Below, one piece after another: positions 17,963 to 26,910 of a stretch of DNA of 64,000 nt. Both the position numbers and the translations under genes were made by a program. The stretch's first letter is position 1; every line of letters starts with the position of its first letter. Under the pieces are notes generated by a model. It searched no databases. It saw nothing but the letters and a program-made list of their open reading frames with translations, and was not told the DNA's origin. Origin of the DNA: Leifsonia sp. ZF2019 (lineage in GTDB: Bacteria; Actinomycetota; Actinomycetes; Actinomycetales; Microbacteriaceae); contig NZ_CP065037.1 in the NCBI RefSeq assembly GCF_019924635.1, positions 1,054,001-1,118,000 on the forward strand. The letters are read 5' to 3'.

Positions 17963-18874
17963 GTGACCGGAACCCAGGACGTCTCCCCGGAGTTCGCCGC
18001 CGCGACCACCACCGCCGAGTTCGTCGAGATCAACGGCAACCGCCTCGCCGTCGAGGTGCTCGGCCCCGAGGGTGCGCCGGTCATCATCACGCACCACGGC
18101 GCCCCCGGGCTCGGTTCGCGCGCCGAGCCTCGCGCCAGCTTCGGCCGGCTCGCGGACGAGTACCGCGTGGTCGTGTTCGACGCGCGCGGCTCCGGCGAGA
18201 GCGAGGGATCCGGGGAGTTCAGCCACGAGCAGTGGGCGGCCGACATCGACGCCCTCCGCGAGTGGATCGGCGCCGAGCGGATCATCATGGCCGGCGGGTC
18301 CTACGGCGGCTTCATGTCGATGGAGTACGCCATCCGGTATCCGGACCGCGTGCAGGCCCTCGTGCTGCGGGATACCGCTCCCGACAACTCCCACTCGGAG
18401 CTTTCGCGCGCCAACGCCCTCGCCTCCGACCGCGTCACGGTCGACATGGACAAGTTCGACCGGATCGACGAGGGACGCGTGCGCGACGACGAAGATCTGC
18501 GCGATTGCTGGCGTGAGATCCTCCCCCTGTACGACTTCGTCTACGATCCCGAGGCCGTCGAGCGCAAGGTCGCCGCGACCCCCTACCGGTACGAGGCGCA
18601 CAACTACGCCTTCTCGAAGAACCTGCCGAACTATGATCTGAAGGGGGCTCTCCCCGGGATCAGCGCTCCGACCCTGGTCACGGTGGGGCGCACGGACTGG
18701 ATCACGCCGGTCTCGTGCAGCGAGACGATCGTCTCGCTCATCCCGGACGCGCGGTTGGCGATCTTCGAGAAGTCGGGGCACTCGCCCCAGATCGAGGAGG
18801 CGGAGGAATGGACGGCCACGGTTCGCGGCTTCCTGCACCAGGTCGCGCCGCCCCGGTCGGGCACGGCCGCGTGA
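17963..18874 (+). CDS. Alpha/beta hydrolase, proline iminopeptidase-like
   Basis: A 303-residue cytoplasmic alpha/beta hydrolase. HHGAPGLGS supplies the oxyanion loop, FDARGSGESEG follows, the nucleophile elbow is GGSYGGFMSMEYA, the acid is in VGRTDWITP and the His in KSGHSPQIE. The architecture matches the S33 family (proline iminopeptidases). Context, after a peptide transporter and an M24-like protein, suggests release of N-terminal residues from small peptides. GTG at 17963, 14 bases after the previous stop with AAAGGA upstream. It overlaps the Lrp regulator start (GTGA). Confidence 0.85.
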   Translation: MTGTQDVSPEFAAATTTAEFVEINGNRLAVEVLGPEGAPVIITHHGAPGLGSRAEPRASFGRLADEYRVVVFDARGSGESEGSGEFSHEQWAADIDALREWIGAERIIMAGGSYGGFMSMEYAIRYPDRVQALVLRDTAPDNSHSELSRANALASDRVTVDMDKFDRIDEGRVRDDEDLRDCWREILPLYDFVYDPEAVERKVAATPYRYEAHNYAFSKNLPNYDLKGALPGISAPTLVTVGRTDWITPVSCSETIVSLIPDARLAIFEKSGHSPQIEEAEEWTATVRGFLHQVAPPRSGTAA

Positions 18875-19890
18875 AGGCGCTCGACTCCCTCGACGAGCTC
18901 GACCGCAAGATCATCGTCGCGCTGCAGCACGACGGCCGGGCCAGCTGGACCGCCATCGCCGACATGGTCGGCAGTTCGACCGCGACGGTCGCGCGGCGCG
19001 GGCAGCAGCTGGTCGCCGACGGCGTCGTGCGCATCGCGATCGTGCCCGCGCTCGGCAGCTCGGGGCAGGTGGACTCGTTCCTCGTGCGCCTCAACTGCAG
19101 GCCAGGCACTCAGCTGGAGGTCGCGGCCGCGCTGGTCGCTCACGAAGACGTCCGCTTCCTCACCCTGGTGACCGGGCAGTACGACATCATGGCCGAGGTC
19201 GTCGTGTCCGGGGGAGCGGCGCACTACCCGAAGCTCATCCAGTCGCTGCAGTCCATCCAGGGCATCAAGCGCTGGCGCAGCGACATCATCATGCACGTCT
19301 ACAAGGTGCGTCACGACTGGAGCCGCCAGCTCTACGCGGAGACCATGAAGCTGCCCGCCGAGATCGAGAAGACCTCCCTGGTCGACCCGGAGTACTGCGA
19401 GCCCGCGCACTTCGACGACGCCGACCGCCGCATCCTCGCCGAGCTGCGCGAGGACGGCCGCGTCACGTTCCAGTCGATCGGCGACAAGACCGGGATGAAC
19501 GAGTCCAGCGTGCGGCGACGCTTCGACCGCCTGCGCGCCAAAGGATGTGTCGACATCCTCACCCTCGTCCCCGCCGCCGCGCTCGGGATGGGCGCCGAGA
19601 CGCTGCTGCTCGTCCGGGTCGCGCCCGCGCGACTGGAGGCCGTCGCGGAAGCGCTCTCGACGTACCCGGCCGTGCGGTACCTCGCGGCCATCCTGGATGA
19701 CAACTCCCTCTTCTGCGAGCTGATCACCCCGTCGGTCGCCGAGCTGAACGACTTCATCTCGCACACCCTGTCCGCCCTCGACGGCGTCGAAGGCTGGACC
19801 GGCGCGATGGAGCTGCTGTACCTCAAGCGAGGTTTCGTCGAGACCCCGTGGTGGCGCACGCAGGTGGGAGCCGGCGCAGCCGACGGGTGA
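18871..19890 (+). CDS. Tandem Lrp/AsnC-type regulator (two fused copies)
   Basis: A 339-residue regulator containing two Lrp/AsnC units in one chain. The first HTH is LDELDRKIIVALQHDGRASWTAIADMVGSS with TVARRGQQLVADG; the second begins near residue 185 with FDDADRRILAELREDGRVTFQSIGDKTGMNESSVRRR. Each is followed by a RAM-type ligand region (TLVTGQYDIMAEV; AAILDDNSLFCELI). Ordinary Lrp proteins are about 150 residues. The fused form would give two DNA-reading heads per chain. It is the last gene of the peptide operon and a good candidate sensor of the imported amino acids. GTG overlaps the hydrolase stop. Confidence 0.9.
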   Translation: MKALDSLDELDRKIIVALQHDGRASWTAIADMVGSSTATVARRGQQLVADGVVRIAIVPALGSSGQVDSFLVRLNCRPGTQLEVAAALVAHEDVRFLTLVTGQYDIMAEVVVSGGAAHYPKLIQSLQSIQGIKRWRSDIIMHVYKVRHDWSRQLYAETMKLPAEIEKTSLVDPEYCEPAHFDDADRRILAELREDGRVTFQSIGDKTGMNESSVRRRFDRLRAKGCVDILTLVPAAALGMGAETLLLVRVAPARLEAVAEALSTYPAVRYLAAILDDNSLFCELITPSVAELNDFISHTLSALDGVEGWTGAMELLYLKRGFVETPWWRTQVGAGAADG

Positions 19891-19905
19891 TGCGACTGCG
19901 GCCGC

Positions 19906-21513
19906 TCAGCCGATCGACTCGACCCGGTTGGCGAACGCCTGGACCAGGTATCCGCCGGCGAACATCCACCGCTCGCCGTCCTGGTGCCTCGTCCAGAGGA
20001 TTGCTCCGGTGGCGGCGTCGTACGCGGTTCCGGTGTCGGAGCCGTACGGGTTGGAGTAGATGTTGCGTTCGCCGACGAGAGCGAAGGAGTCCCCCAGCGC
20101 CGTCGTCTGCCGGAGCAGGCGTCCGCTCGCCGCGTCGAAGGTGCACGTGCGATCCTGGGGGAACAGCACCGTGATCCCGGCCTGGGCCGACACCGTGTAC
20201 GCGGAAGGGACGCCGAGGAAGTCGACGGGGTCGCAGCCCGCGAGCGACGCGGTCCACACGCTGTCGCCGCTGGTCTGATCGACCAGGGTGACGGAGGATC
20301 GGTCGATGACGACGAGCTTGTCCGTTCCCACCCCGAGCGTGGAGGAGCTGCCCGCTCGCGATCCGGGTGCCCCCACGGCGGCGAGATACGAGCCCGCCGC
20401 CGTCGGTCGCGACCAGAGCGTCCGGCCCGAGTCGTCGACAGCGGCGACGCGCGCGGTGCCGTCCGGCGCTGGTGTGCGCCAGAGCGTCGTCGCTTCGAGA
20501 CCCGAGGAGAACTCCCAGCCCGCGGGGAGGCGGATCAGCTGCCCTGTCTGGAAGTCGATCAGCGCGGAGGAGCGCGTCGCGCCATCGGACGCCCAGGCGG
20601 TGACCACGGCCGAGCCGCCGTCGCGTGCCCCGAGCCCGACGGACACGGAGTCGGCCTCTACCGTGGTCGTCCAGCGAGGGTGCGCCGGATCCCGCGGATC
20701 GATGCGGGAGATCGTCCTCGGGACATCCGTCCGGCCGTCCGCGGGGTCGCTCGCCACCAGAAGGTCCCCGGAGTCGCCGGGCACGGGCACGCCGTAGATC
20801 AGCTTCGGTTCGATGGTTGCGACGGTCCGCCCGTCCGTCAGGTCGATCACATCGTGGGCACCTGCGGCATCGTCGGTGGACACGATCATCGCACGACCGG
20901 AGGTACCGAGAAAGCGCAGCTGTGTCGCCTGCGAGTTGCGGGACGCGTCGGACACGTAGTCCCAGGTGCGCTGCCAGACGATCTCTCCGCTCGTCGTGTC
21001 GACAAGGGTGAGACCGATCCTCTCCTCCCGGCTCCCGTCGGCGCAGGTGCCCCCTTCGTACTCCTTCGGGCGCATGCCGGAAAGGAACACGGCGAGACCG
21101 TCGTTCAGGTCGTATGCCTGTGGGGACATACGGCAGCCGTCGTCGAGCCCGGGCAGGTCCAGAGCCCAGCGCGTGGCTCCGGGCAGCGCGTCGACATCGT
21201 GGGGGACGATCACCCCGGAGCTCACCTCGACCCGCGGGGTCGTCGCGGTCGGCGTGGGGGTGGGGATCGGCGTCACCGACGGAGTGACGGTCGTCGGCGC
21301 GGGAGCCGGGGCCGGCGCTCCGAAGTGCAGGACCCCCGAGAGGGCGAGCGCGGCGGTTCCCCCGGCGAGAAGGACGGCGACGCCGATGAGTCCGCCCAGG
21401 ATGGCGAACCGTGTGCGGGGAGGGCGAGCGGGGGAGGTCGCGACGGTCTCGTGGAGGATGTCGCGGAGGGCGGCACTGCGCGCCGGGTCGAAGACGGGGC
21501 CGGTGGCGGTCAT
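19906..21513 (-). CDS. Membrane-anchored PQQ-like beta-propeller protein, partner of the ECF sigma factor
   Basis: A 535-residue protein: a short cytoplasmic N-terminus (about 35 residues, FDPARSAALRDILHETV), one transmembrane helix (about 36-60), a Pro/Thr linker (PAPAPAPTTVTPSVTP), then an extracellular domain with repeated strands such as TTSGEIVWQRTWDY, QTSGDSVWTASLAG and ATGAILWTRHQDG. These match PQQ/WD-type propeller blades. The gene overlaps the sigma gene by four bases (ATGA). By topology it could be an anti-sigma factor with an outside sensor domain, but no standard anti-sigma motif (HxxxCxxC) is present, so this role is inference. Confidence 0.75.
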   Translation of the reverse strand: MTATGPVFDPARSAALRDILHETVATSPARPPRTRFAILGGLIGVAVLLAGGTAALALSGVLHFGAPAPAPAPTTVTPSVTPIPTPTPTATTPRVEVSSGVIVPHDVDALPGATRWALDLPGLDDGCRMSPQAYDLNDGLAVFLSGMRPKEYEGGTCADGSREERIGLTLVDTTSGEIVWQRTWDYVSDASRNSQATQLRFLGTSGRAMIVSTDDAAGAHDVIDLTDGRTVATIEPKLIYGVPVPGDSGDLLVASDPADGRTDVPRTISRIDPRDPAHPRWTTTVEADSVSVGLGARDGGSAVVTAWASDGATRSSALIDFQTGQLIRLPAGWEFSSGLEATTLWRTPAPDGTARVAAVDDSGRTLWSRPTAAGSYLAAVGAPGSRAGSSSTLGVGTDKLVVIDRSSVTLVDQTSGDSVWTASLAGCDPVDFLGVPSAYTVSAQAGITVLFPQDRTCTFDAASGRLLRQTTALGDSFALVGERNIYSNPYGSDTGTAYDAATGAILWTRHQDGERWMFAGGYLVQAFANRVESIG

Positions 21514-22109
21514 TCTGCACCTCCTTCGAGGACGGACTGGGCCGGATCGGCCAGGAGTTCGAGGGCGAGGTCGCCGAGGCGACGCTTCGCGCGGGAGAGA
21601 CGGGACTTCACGGTCCCGACGGGGACGCCGAGGGTGCGGGCGGCGTCGGCGAGCGGTAGTTCTTCGAGGACGCAGAGCGTGATCACGTTCTGGTCGGCGG
21701 TGGAGAGCGTTCCGAACGCGTCGCGCACGCGGCGGTCACGCTCGCGGGTGTCGAGGTCCTCGGCGACGCCGTCGGCGTGATCGGGCTGGTGTGCGGGCTC
21801 GGGCATGCGGGCGAGGGCCTCGCGGTGCCGCCGACGGCTGCGCTCGAGATTGTGGACGGTGTTGTTCGCCGTGACGAGGAGCCACGCGATGATCGACCCG
21901 TCGACCACCCGGACGGCGTCGCGCCGCCGCCAGGCCTCGAGGAACACCATGGCGGTGACGTCCTCGGCGTCATGTGGCTGCCGCACGAGACGCAGCGCGT
22001 GGCCGAAGACGCGATCGCGATGCGTGTCGAAGAGCGACGTGAACGCCTCCGGATCCCCGTCGCGTGCACGGGACCAGGTGTCGGCCTCGTCCGTTCCAGC
22101 GTTGTTCAT
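21510..22109 (-). CDS. ECF-type RNA polymerase sigma factor
   Basis: A 199-residue sigma-70 family factor. Region 2 is at about residues 20-85 (FTSLFDTHRDRVFGHALRLV, DAEDVTAMVFLEAWRRRD) and region 4 at about 130-180 (LSTADQNVITLCVLEELPLADAARTLGVPVGTVKSRLSRAKRRL). ATG at 22109 is preceded by AGGGGA; the frame is open to 22187 but the upstream part looks untranslated. It is co-transcribed with the propeller protein that follows and would direct transcription of an unknown stress regulon. Confidence 0.93.
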   Translation of the reverse strand: MNNAGTDEADTWSRARDGDPEAFTSLFDTHRDRVFGHALRLVRQPHDAEDVTAMVFLEAWRRRDAVRVVDGSIIAWLLVTANNTVHNLERSRRRHREALARMPEPAHQPDHADGVAEDLDTRERDRRVRDAFGTLSTADQNVITLCVLEELPLADAARTLGVPVGTVKSRLSRAKRRLGDLALELLADPAQSVLEGGAE

Positions 22110-22201
22110 ATCCCCTAGTGTCCGATCGGCCGAAAAGGTTCCGTGAGGCAGACGACCGTTCGAGAGAAGGATAGCGAGGCGCTTCAACCTCCCCCGGATG
22201 G

Positions 22202-22230
22202 GTGACGTCCTCAGAAAAGGCAGGTACTAT
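22202..22230 (+). promoter_or_regulatory. Candidate dacB promoter (leaderless)
   Basis: GTGACG (22202-22207), 17-bp spacer, TACTAT (22225-22230), then six bases to the ATG at 22237. Four of six -35 positions match TTGACA. Transcription would start at or beside the A of the ATG. There is no ribosome-binding site, which also favours a leaderless start over the longer frame from 22198. Confidence 0.5.
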
Positions 22231-22236
22231 GCCCGG

Positions 22237-23871
22237 ATGCACGAATCGGACCTGCCCGACTCCGGTGTGCCCGCCGACACCGAGTCCGACCCGTCGATCC
22301 CGTCGATCCCGTCGACAGCCTCCACCGCAGAGCATGCCACCCGTGCCGAACGGCGCACGGCCGAACGCGAGGCCGCGACCGGTGCCACACCCGTCGCGCG
22401 AGCCCGCGGCGGTGTCGCGGCCGGCGTTGCCGCAGCCACGGCGGGCATCATGTCCACGATCCGCAAGCACCCGACGGCCTGGATCGCGGCCGGAGGCACG
22501 GCCGCCCTGATCGTGCTCGGCACCGGAAGCGTCGCCCTCGGCGCGACGGTCGGCTCGCCCGCGGCTGCCGCGGTCGCCCCCAGCCCGTCCGCCTCCGCAA
22601 CGAAGACCCCCACTCCCACTCCGACGCCCACGGTGGACCCCGCGCGTCCCGTGCCGGCCGCCGCGCCCGCCGCGAGCCGCATCCGCACCTGCTCCGTCGC
22701 CGGGCTCGCGCAGGACGGCCGTCTCGGCAACCTGGAGGCGCAGGTCGTCAACGCCAAGACGGGCGAAGTGCTCTTCGATCGCAACGGCGGCACCCCCGGC
22801 CCCACGGCCTCCGTGCTCAAGACCATCACGTCCGCTGCGGCGCTCGCGACGCTCGGCCCCGACTACCGCGTCTCGACCACCGTGGTCGCGGGGAGCACTC
22901 CCGGTCAGATCGTGATCGTCGGCGGCGGGGACGTCACGCTGTCCCGCCTTCCGGGCGGCCAGGGCGCCTTCTACACGGGGGCGCCGTCCATCCAGGATCT
23001 GGCCGACCAGGCGAAGCAGGCGATGGGCGGCCAGCCGATCACATCGATCGTGGTCGACACCTCGCTGTTCGGCGGCCCGGTGTGGCAGCCCAGCTGGGAT
23101 GAGAACGAGGAGCGCGTCGTCGAGGGCTCCACCCCGTACATGACGGCCCTCATGGTCGACGGCGACCGCGACAATCCGGGCGCCGTGGAGTCGCCGCGCA
23201 GCACCGACCCGGTCGGCCGCGCCCTGCAGTACTTCCAGCAGTACCTGGGCACGAGCGTCCCGGTCACCCAGGGCACCGCCCCGGCGGGAGCCCGGCAGCT
23301 CGCCGCGGTGCAGTCCCAGCCCGTGACGACACTCATCCAGCAGGCGATGAAGTACTCGGACAACACCATCATGGAGGAGCTCGCTCGCCTGGTCGCCATC
23401 AAGACCGGCGCCGGCAACACGTTCGACGCCGAGAACGCGGGCGTGCTGGCCGGCCTCAAAGGCTACGGCATCGACACAGCCGGACTCCACATCGCCGACG
23501 GCTCCGGCCTCAGCGCCGACAACGCGGTGCCGCCGTCGTACATGACGCGCCTCTTCGTCAAGGTGCTGAACCGCGAGAACGGTCTCGGCGTGATCTACGA
23601 CGGCCTGCCGGTCTCCGGCCAGTCGGGCACGCTCGGCTCCGGCTACAACCGCTTCACAGGTGCGAACGCGGTCGCCCGGGGCGCGGTGCACGCCAAGACG
23701 GGCTGGATCGACAACGGCTACACGCTGTCCGGCATCGTGGACGCGGCCGACGGCACGCAGCTCACCTTCGCCGTGTATGCGCTCGGCAATGTGAGCGACA
23801 ATGCCAAGCAGGCGATCGACACGCTCGTCACCGGCTTCTACAAGTGCGGCGACAACCTGTCGAACACCTGA
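22237..23871 (+). CDS. dacB: D-alanyl-D-alanine carboxypeptidase/endopeptidase (PBP4/DacB, S13)
   Basis: A 544-residue penicillin-binding protein that trims peptidoglycan stem peptides. After a 65-residue cytoplasmic stretch there is a transmembrane segment (about 80-105), a Pro/Thr linker, then the catalytic domain. Active-site motifs are SVLK (SxxK) in TASVLKT, SDN (SxN) in KYSDNTIMEE, and KTG in HAKTGWID. Family S13 also shows VVDTSLFGG and HIADGSGLS. The long cytoplasmic N-terminus is longer than in E. coli DacB but common in actinobacteria. It is divergent from the sigma-factor operon. Confidence 0.93.
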   Translation: MHESDLPDSGVPADTESDPSIPSIPSTASTAEHATRAERRTAEREAATGATPVARARGGVAAGVAAATAGIMSTIRKHPTAWIAAGGTAALIVLGTGSVALGATVGSPAAAAVAPSPSASATKTPTPTPTPTVDPARPVPAAAPAASRIRTCSVAGLAQDGRLGNLEAQVVNAKTGEVLFDRNGGTPGPTASVLKTITSAAALATLGPDYRVSTTVVAGSTPGQIVIVGGGDVTLSRLPGGQGAFYTGAPSIQDLADQAKQAMGGQPITSIVVDTSLFGGPVWQPSWDENEERVVEGSTPYMTALMVDGDRDNPGAVESPRSTDPVGRALQYFQQYLGTSVPVTQGTAPAGARQLAAVQSQPVTTLIQQAMKYSDNTIMEELARLVAIKTGAGNTFDAENAGVLAGLKGYGIDTAGLHIADGSGLSADNAVPPSYMTRLFVKVLNRENGLGVIYDGLPVSGQSGTLGSGYNRFTGANAVARGAVHAKTGWIDNGYTLSGIVDAADGTQLTFAVYALGNVSDNAKQAIDTLVTGFYKCGDNLSNT

Positions 23872-23905
23872 CGATTCCGTCCTCGACCGGCAGAGGGAGC
23901 TTCGC

Positions 23906-24487
23906 ATGAGCAAGGCGCTGTTCATCATCGACGTGCAGAACGACTTCACCGAAGGCGGAGCCCTCGGCGTCGACGGGGGTGCGGCGGTCGCCGCGGGTGT
24001 GAGCCGCCACCTCGCCGAGCACGGGGACGAGTACGCGATCGTGCTCGCGAGCCGGGACTGGCACGAGGGCCACAGTGACAACGGTGGACATTTCGCCACG
24101 GAGGCGGAGCCGGACTACGTCGACACCTGGCCCGCGCACTGCGTGGCGGGGACTCGCGGTGCCGACTACCACCCCGACCTCGACACCTCCCGTGTGGACT
24201 ACCACGTGCTCAAGGGGCAGGGCGTGCCCGCCTACTCGATCTTCGAGGGGCGGACCGACGCCGGATCGACCGTCCACAACCTCCTGGACGAGCACGGCAT
24301 CGACACCATCGATGTGGTGGGCATCGCCACGGACTACTGCGTGCGGGCGTCCGCCCTCGACGCGATCGCGCACGGTCAGCACGTGCGCGTGCTGACCGGA
24401 CTGGTGGCCGGAGTCGCACCGGCGTCGTCGGATGTAGCGTTGGCGGAGCTGGCCCACGCCGGCGCGGAGCTCGTCACCGCCTCCTGA
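23906..24487 (+). CDS. pncA: Nicotinamidase
   Basis: A 193-residue isochorismatase-fold amidase that converts nicotinamide to nicotinate for NAD salvage; in mycobacteria the homologue activates pyrazinamide. The triad is Asp in IIDVQNDF, Lys in VLKGQG and Cys in IATDYCVRASA. The metal-binding set is visible as DWHEGH with the following histidine (GGHF). Length is typical. ATG at 23906 with GAGGGAG upstream, 34 bases after dacB, so the two are probably co-transcribed. Confidence 0.95.
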   Translation: MSKALFIIDVQNDFTEGGALGVDGGAAVAAGVSRHLAEHGDEYAIVLASRDWHEGHSDNGGHFATEAEPDYVDTWPAHCVAGTRGADYHPDLDTSRVDYHVLKGQGVPAYSIFEGRTDAGSTVHNLLDEHGIDTIDVVGIATDYCVRASALDAIAHGQHVRVLTGLVAGVAPASSDVALAELAHAGAELVTAS

Positions 24488-24558
24488 GCGATCGCGGTCG
24501 CGCGCACCTCGTCGCTCCTCCGCGACGGGATGGTCTGGCGTGTCGAGAAAGTAAGCGC

Positions 24559-24589
24559 TAGGCTGATTACTCACCAAGCTAGCTAAAAT
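24559..24589 (+). promoter_or_regulatory. Candidate mmpL promoter/operator region
   Basis: An AT-richer patch before the mmpL gene. It contains two possible -10 hexamers, TAGGCT (24559-24564) and TAAAAT (24584-24589), and the self-complementary octamer AGCTAGCT (24577-24584) between them. The palindrome could be a repressor site. Neither hexamer has a good -35 element, so the call is tentative. Confidence 0.3.
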
Positions 24590-24610
24590 CTTCACGCTCA
24601 TGGAGGCGAC

Positions 24611-26842
24611 GTGCCGCAATCCGCACCGGTCCAGCCCAGCCCGGCCCGACCCACCCGGTCGGCGGCGCGCCCGCCGCGCTGGCTGCGCGTGGTGCTGCCC
24701 ACGGTCCTCCTCCTGGTCTGGCTCGTGCTCGCCGGTCTCGGTGGTCCCACGTTCGGCAAGCTCTCCGGCGTCTCGAGCAATGATCAGGCGGCCTTCCTCC
24801 CGGCCAGCGCGGAGTCCACCGAGGTGCAGGCGTGGCAGGAGAAGTTCACCGACTCCGAGGCGATCCCGGCGATCGTCGTCATCCGCTCCGACGAGAAGAT
24901 CCCCACCGCGGACCTCCGTCAGTACGCCGCGATCGGGGCGAAGCTCGGAGCGGTCGACGGCGTGCAGAAGCCGCAGAGCGGTCAGACGACGAGCGTCGCG
25001 GGCCCGATCCCGTCGGAGGACGGCCTGGCGGTCGAGTTCATCGTCCCGATCGCCGACTCGAACTCCGTCAAGTCCGTCGTCGCCGACCTGCGCTCGACCC
25101 TGGCGGATTCCATCCCCAGCGGCACCACAGGGTGGGTCACCGGACCCGCGGGTTTGACGGCCGACCTGGTGAACGCGTTCGGCGGGATCGACGGCATCCT
25201 CCTGCTGGTCGCGGTCGCGGCGGTCTTCGTCATCCTGCTGCTGGTCTACCGCGCGCTGCTGCTGCCCTTCCTGGTGCTGCTCACATCGGTGTTCGCGCTG
25301 TGCGCCGCCATCCTCGTCGTCTACCTCTTCGCCCTGTGGGGATGGATCAAGCTCAGCGGTCAGAGCCAGGGCATCCTGTCCATCCTCGTCATCGGCGCAG
25401 CCACCGACTACTCGCTGCTCCTCGTCGCTCGCTCTCGCGAGGCGCTCGAGCAGATGGACTCCCGCTGGACCGCGATCCTCCGCGCTTGGAAGGCGGCGTT
25501 CGAGCCAATCGTGGCCTCCGGGGTGACGGTGATCCTCGCCCTCCTGTGCCTGCTGTTCTCCGACCTCAACTCGAACAAGAGCCTCGGCCCGATCGCCGCG
25601 ATCGGCATCGTCTTCTCCTTGCTCTCTGCGCTCACACTGCTGCCGACGCTGCTCGCCGTCTTCGGCCGCGCATCGTTCTGGCCGTTCCGGCCGAAGGTCG
25701 TCGGCGAGCACGACCGGCGGCACGAGCACGAGGCCGGGCAGCGCGTCGCCGGTCTCGAGGGTGTCCGCGGGGTGTGGCTGCGCGTCGGCCGCGTGATCGC
25801 CCGCCGTCCACGGGTCACCTGGATCGTGGCGTTCGTGCTGCTCGCCGCGTGCGCGCTCGGGTTGACGCAGCTCAAGGCCAACGGCGTCTCGCAGACGGAC
25901 GTGGTGCTCTCGCAGTCCGACGCCGCCGACGGCCAGAAGGTGCTGGCCGAGCATTTCGACGCCGGCTCCGGCTCGCCCGTGCTGATCGTGACGACGGAGG
26001 CCGACGCCGACGCCGTGCTCGCCGCGGCGAAGAGCACCGACGGCATCGCCACGGCAACGCTCTACGCGGGGAACACGCGCCCCTCCACGACGGGGCAGGC
26101 GGCGGAGCCGATCGTGAAGGACGGTCGCGTGCTGGTGCAGGCGACCCTCGCCGACGAGCCGGACTCGGCGGCGGCCGAACAGGTCGTGCGCACGCTGCGC
26201 TCGACGCTGCCCGCAGAGGATCCGGACGTGCTCGTCGGCGGGGTCACGGCCATCGCGCTGGACACCAACGACACCGCGCAGAACGACCTCGTCAAGATCA
26301 TCCCCATCGTCCTCGGCGTCATCCTCCTCATCCTCATGCTCCTGCTGCGGTCGATCCTCGCTCCCGTGCTGCTCATCGGCAGCGTGGTGCTGTCGTACGC
26401 CGCGGCGCTCGGCGTCTCGGCGCTCGTGTTCGACCACGTCTTCGGCTTCCCCGGCGCGGATGCGTCCGTGCCGCTGTTCGGGTTCGTGTTCCTCGTGGCG
26501 CTCGGGGTCGACTACAACATCTTCCTGATGACACGGGTGCGGGAGGAGTCCCTGCGGATCGGGACGAGGCCGGGCATCCTGCGCGGGCTCGGGATGACGG
26601 GCAGCGTCATCACGTCGGCAGGCATCGTGCTGGCGGCGACCTTCGCAGCGCTCGCGGTCATCCCCATCCTGTTCCTGGTGCAGATCGCTTTCATCGTCGC
26701 GTTCGGCGTGCTGCTGGACACGGTGATCGTGCGATCGCTGCTCGTGCCGGCCGTGTCGTACGACATCGGCCGGGCGATCTGGTGGCCGTCGCGGCTCTGG
26801 AAGCGCACGATGCACAGCGAACGGGCCGAATCCATCGACTGA
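24611..26842 (+). CDS. MmpL/RND family transporter
   Basis: A 743-residue membrane protein of the MmpL type with two halves, each one transmembrane helix, a periplasmic domain and five more helices (about 11-12 in all). Diagnostic motifs are GAATDYSLLLVARSREAL in the first half and LGVDYNIFLMTRVREES in the second, the proton-relay regions. It probably exports a lipid, drug or envelope compound using the proton gradient. GTG at 24611 has GGAGG seven bases upstream. There is no adjacent regulator on either side. Confidence 0.93.
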   Translation: MPQSAPVQPSPARPTRSAARPPRWLRVVLPTVLLLVWLVLAGLGGPTFGKLSGVSSNDQAAFLPASAESTEVQAWQEKFTDSEAIPAIVVIRSDEKIPTADLRQYAAIGAKLGAVDGVQKPQSGQTTSVAGPIPSEDGLAVEFIVPIADSNSVKSVVADLRSTLADSIPSGTTGWVTGPAGLTADLVNAFGGIDGILLLVAVAAVFVILLLVYRALLLPFLVLLTSVFALCAAILVVYLFALWGWIKLSGQSQGILSILVIGAATDYSLLLVARSREALEQMDSRWTAILRAWKAAFEPIVASGVTVILALLCLLFSDLNSNKSLGPIAAIGIVFSLLSALTLLPTLLAVFGRASFWPFRPKVVGEHDRRHEHEAGQRVAGLEGVRGVWLRVGRVIARRPRVTWIVAFVLLAACALGLTQLKANGVSQTDVVLSQSDAADGQKVLAEHFDAGSGSPVLIVTTEADADAVLAAAKSTDGIATATLYAGNTRPSTTGQAAEPIVKDGRVLVQATLADEPDSAAAEQVVRTLRSTLPAEDPDVLVGGVTAIALDTNDTAQNDLVKIIPIVLGVILLILMLLLRSILAPVLLIGSVVLSYAAALGVSALVFDHVFGFPGADASVPLFGFVFLVALGVDYNIFLMTRVREESLRIGTRPGILRGLGMTGSVITSAGIVLAATFAALAVIPILFLVQIAFIVAFGVLLDTVIVRSLLVPAVSYDIGRAIWWPSRLWKRTMHSERAESID

Positions 26843-26910
26843 GTGGACAACGTGTGCGGCGATCCTGCCGCGCGTTGCCCGGTGCGCGCTCGGTCGGCAG
26901 AGTTGTCGCC

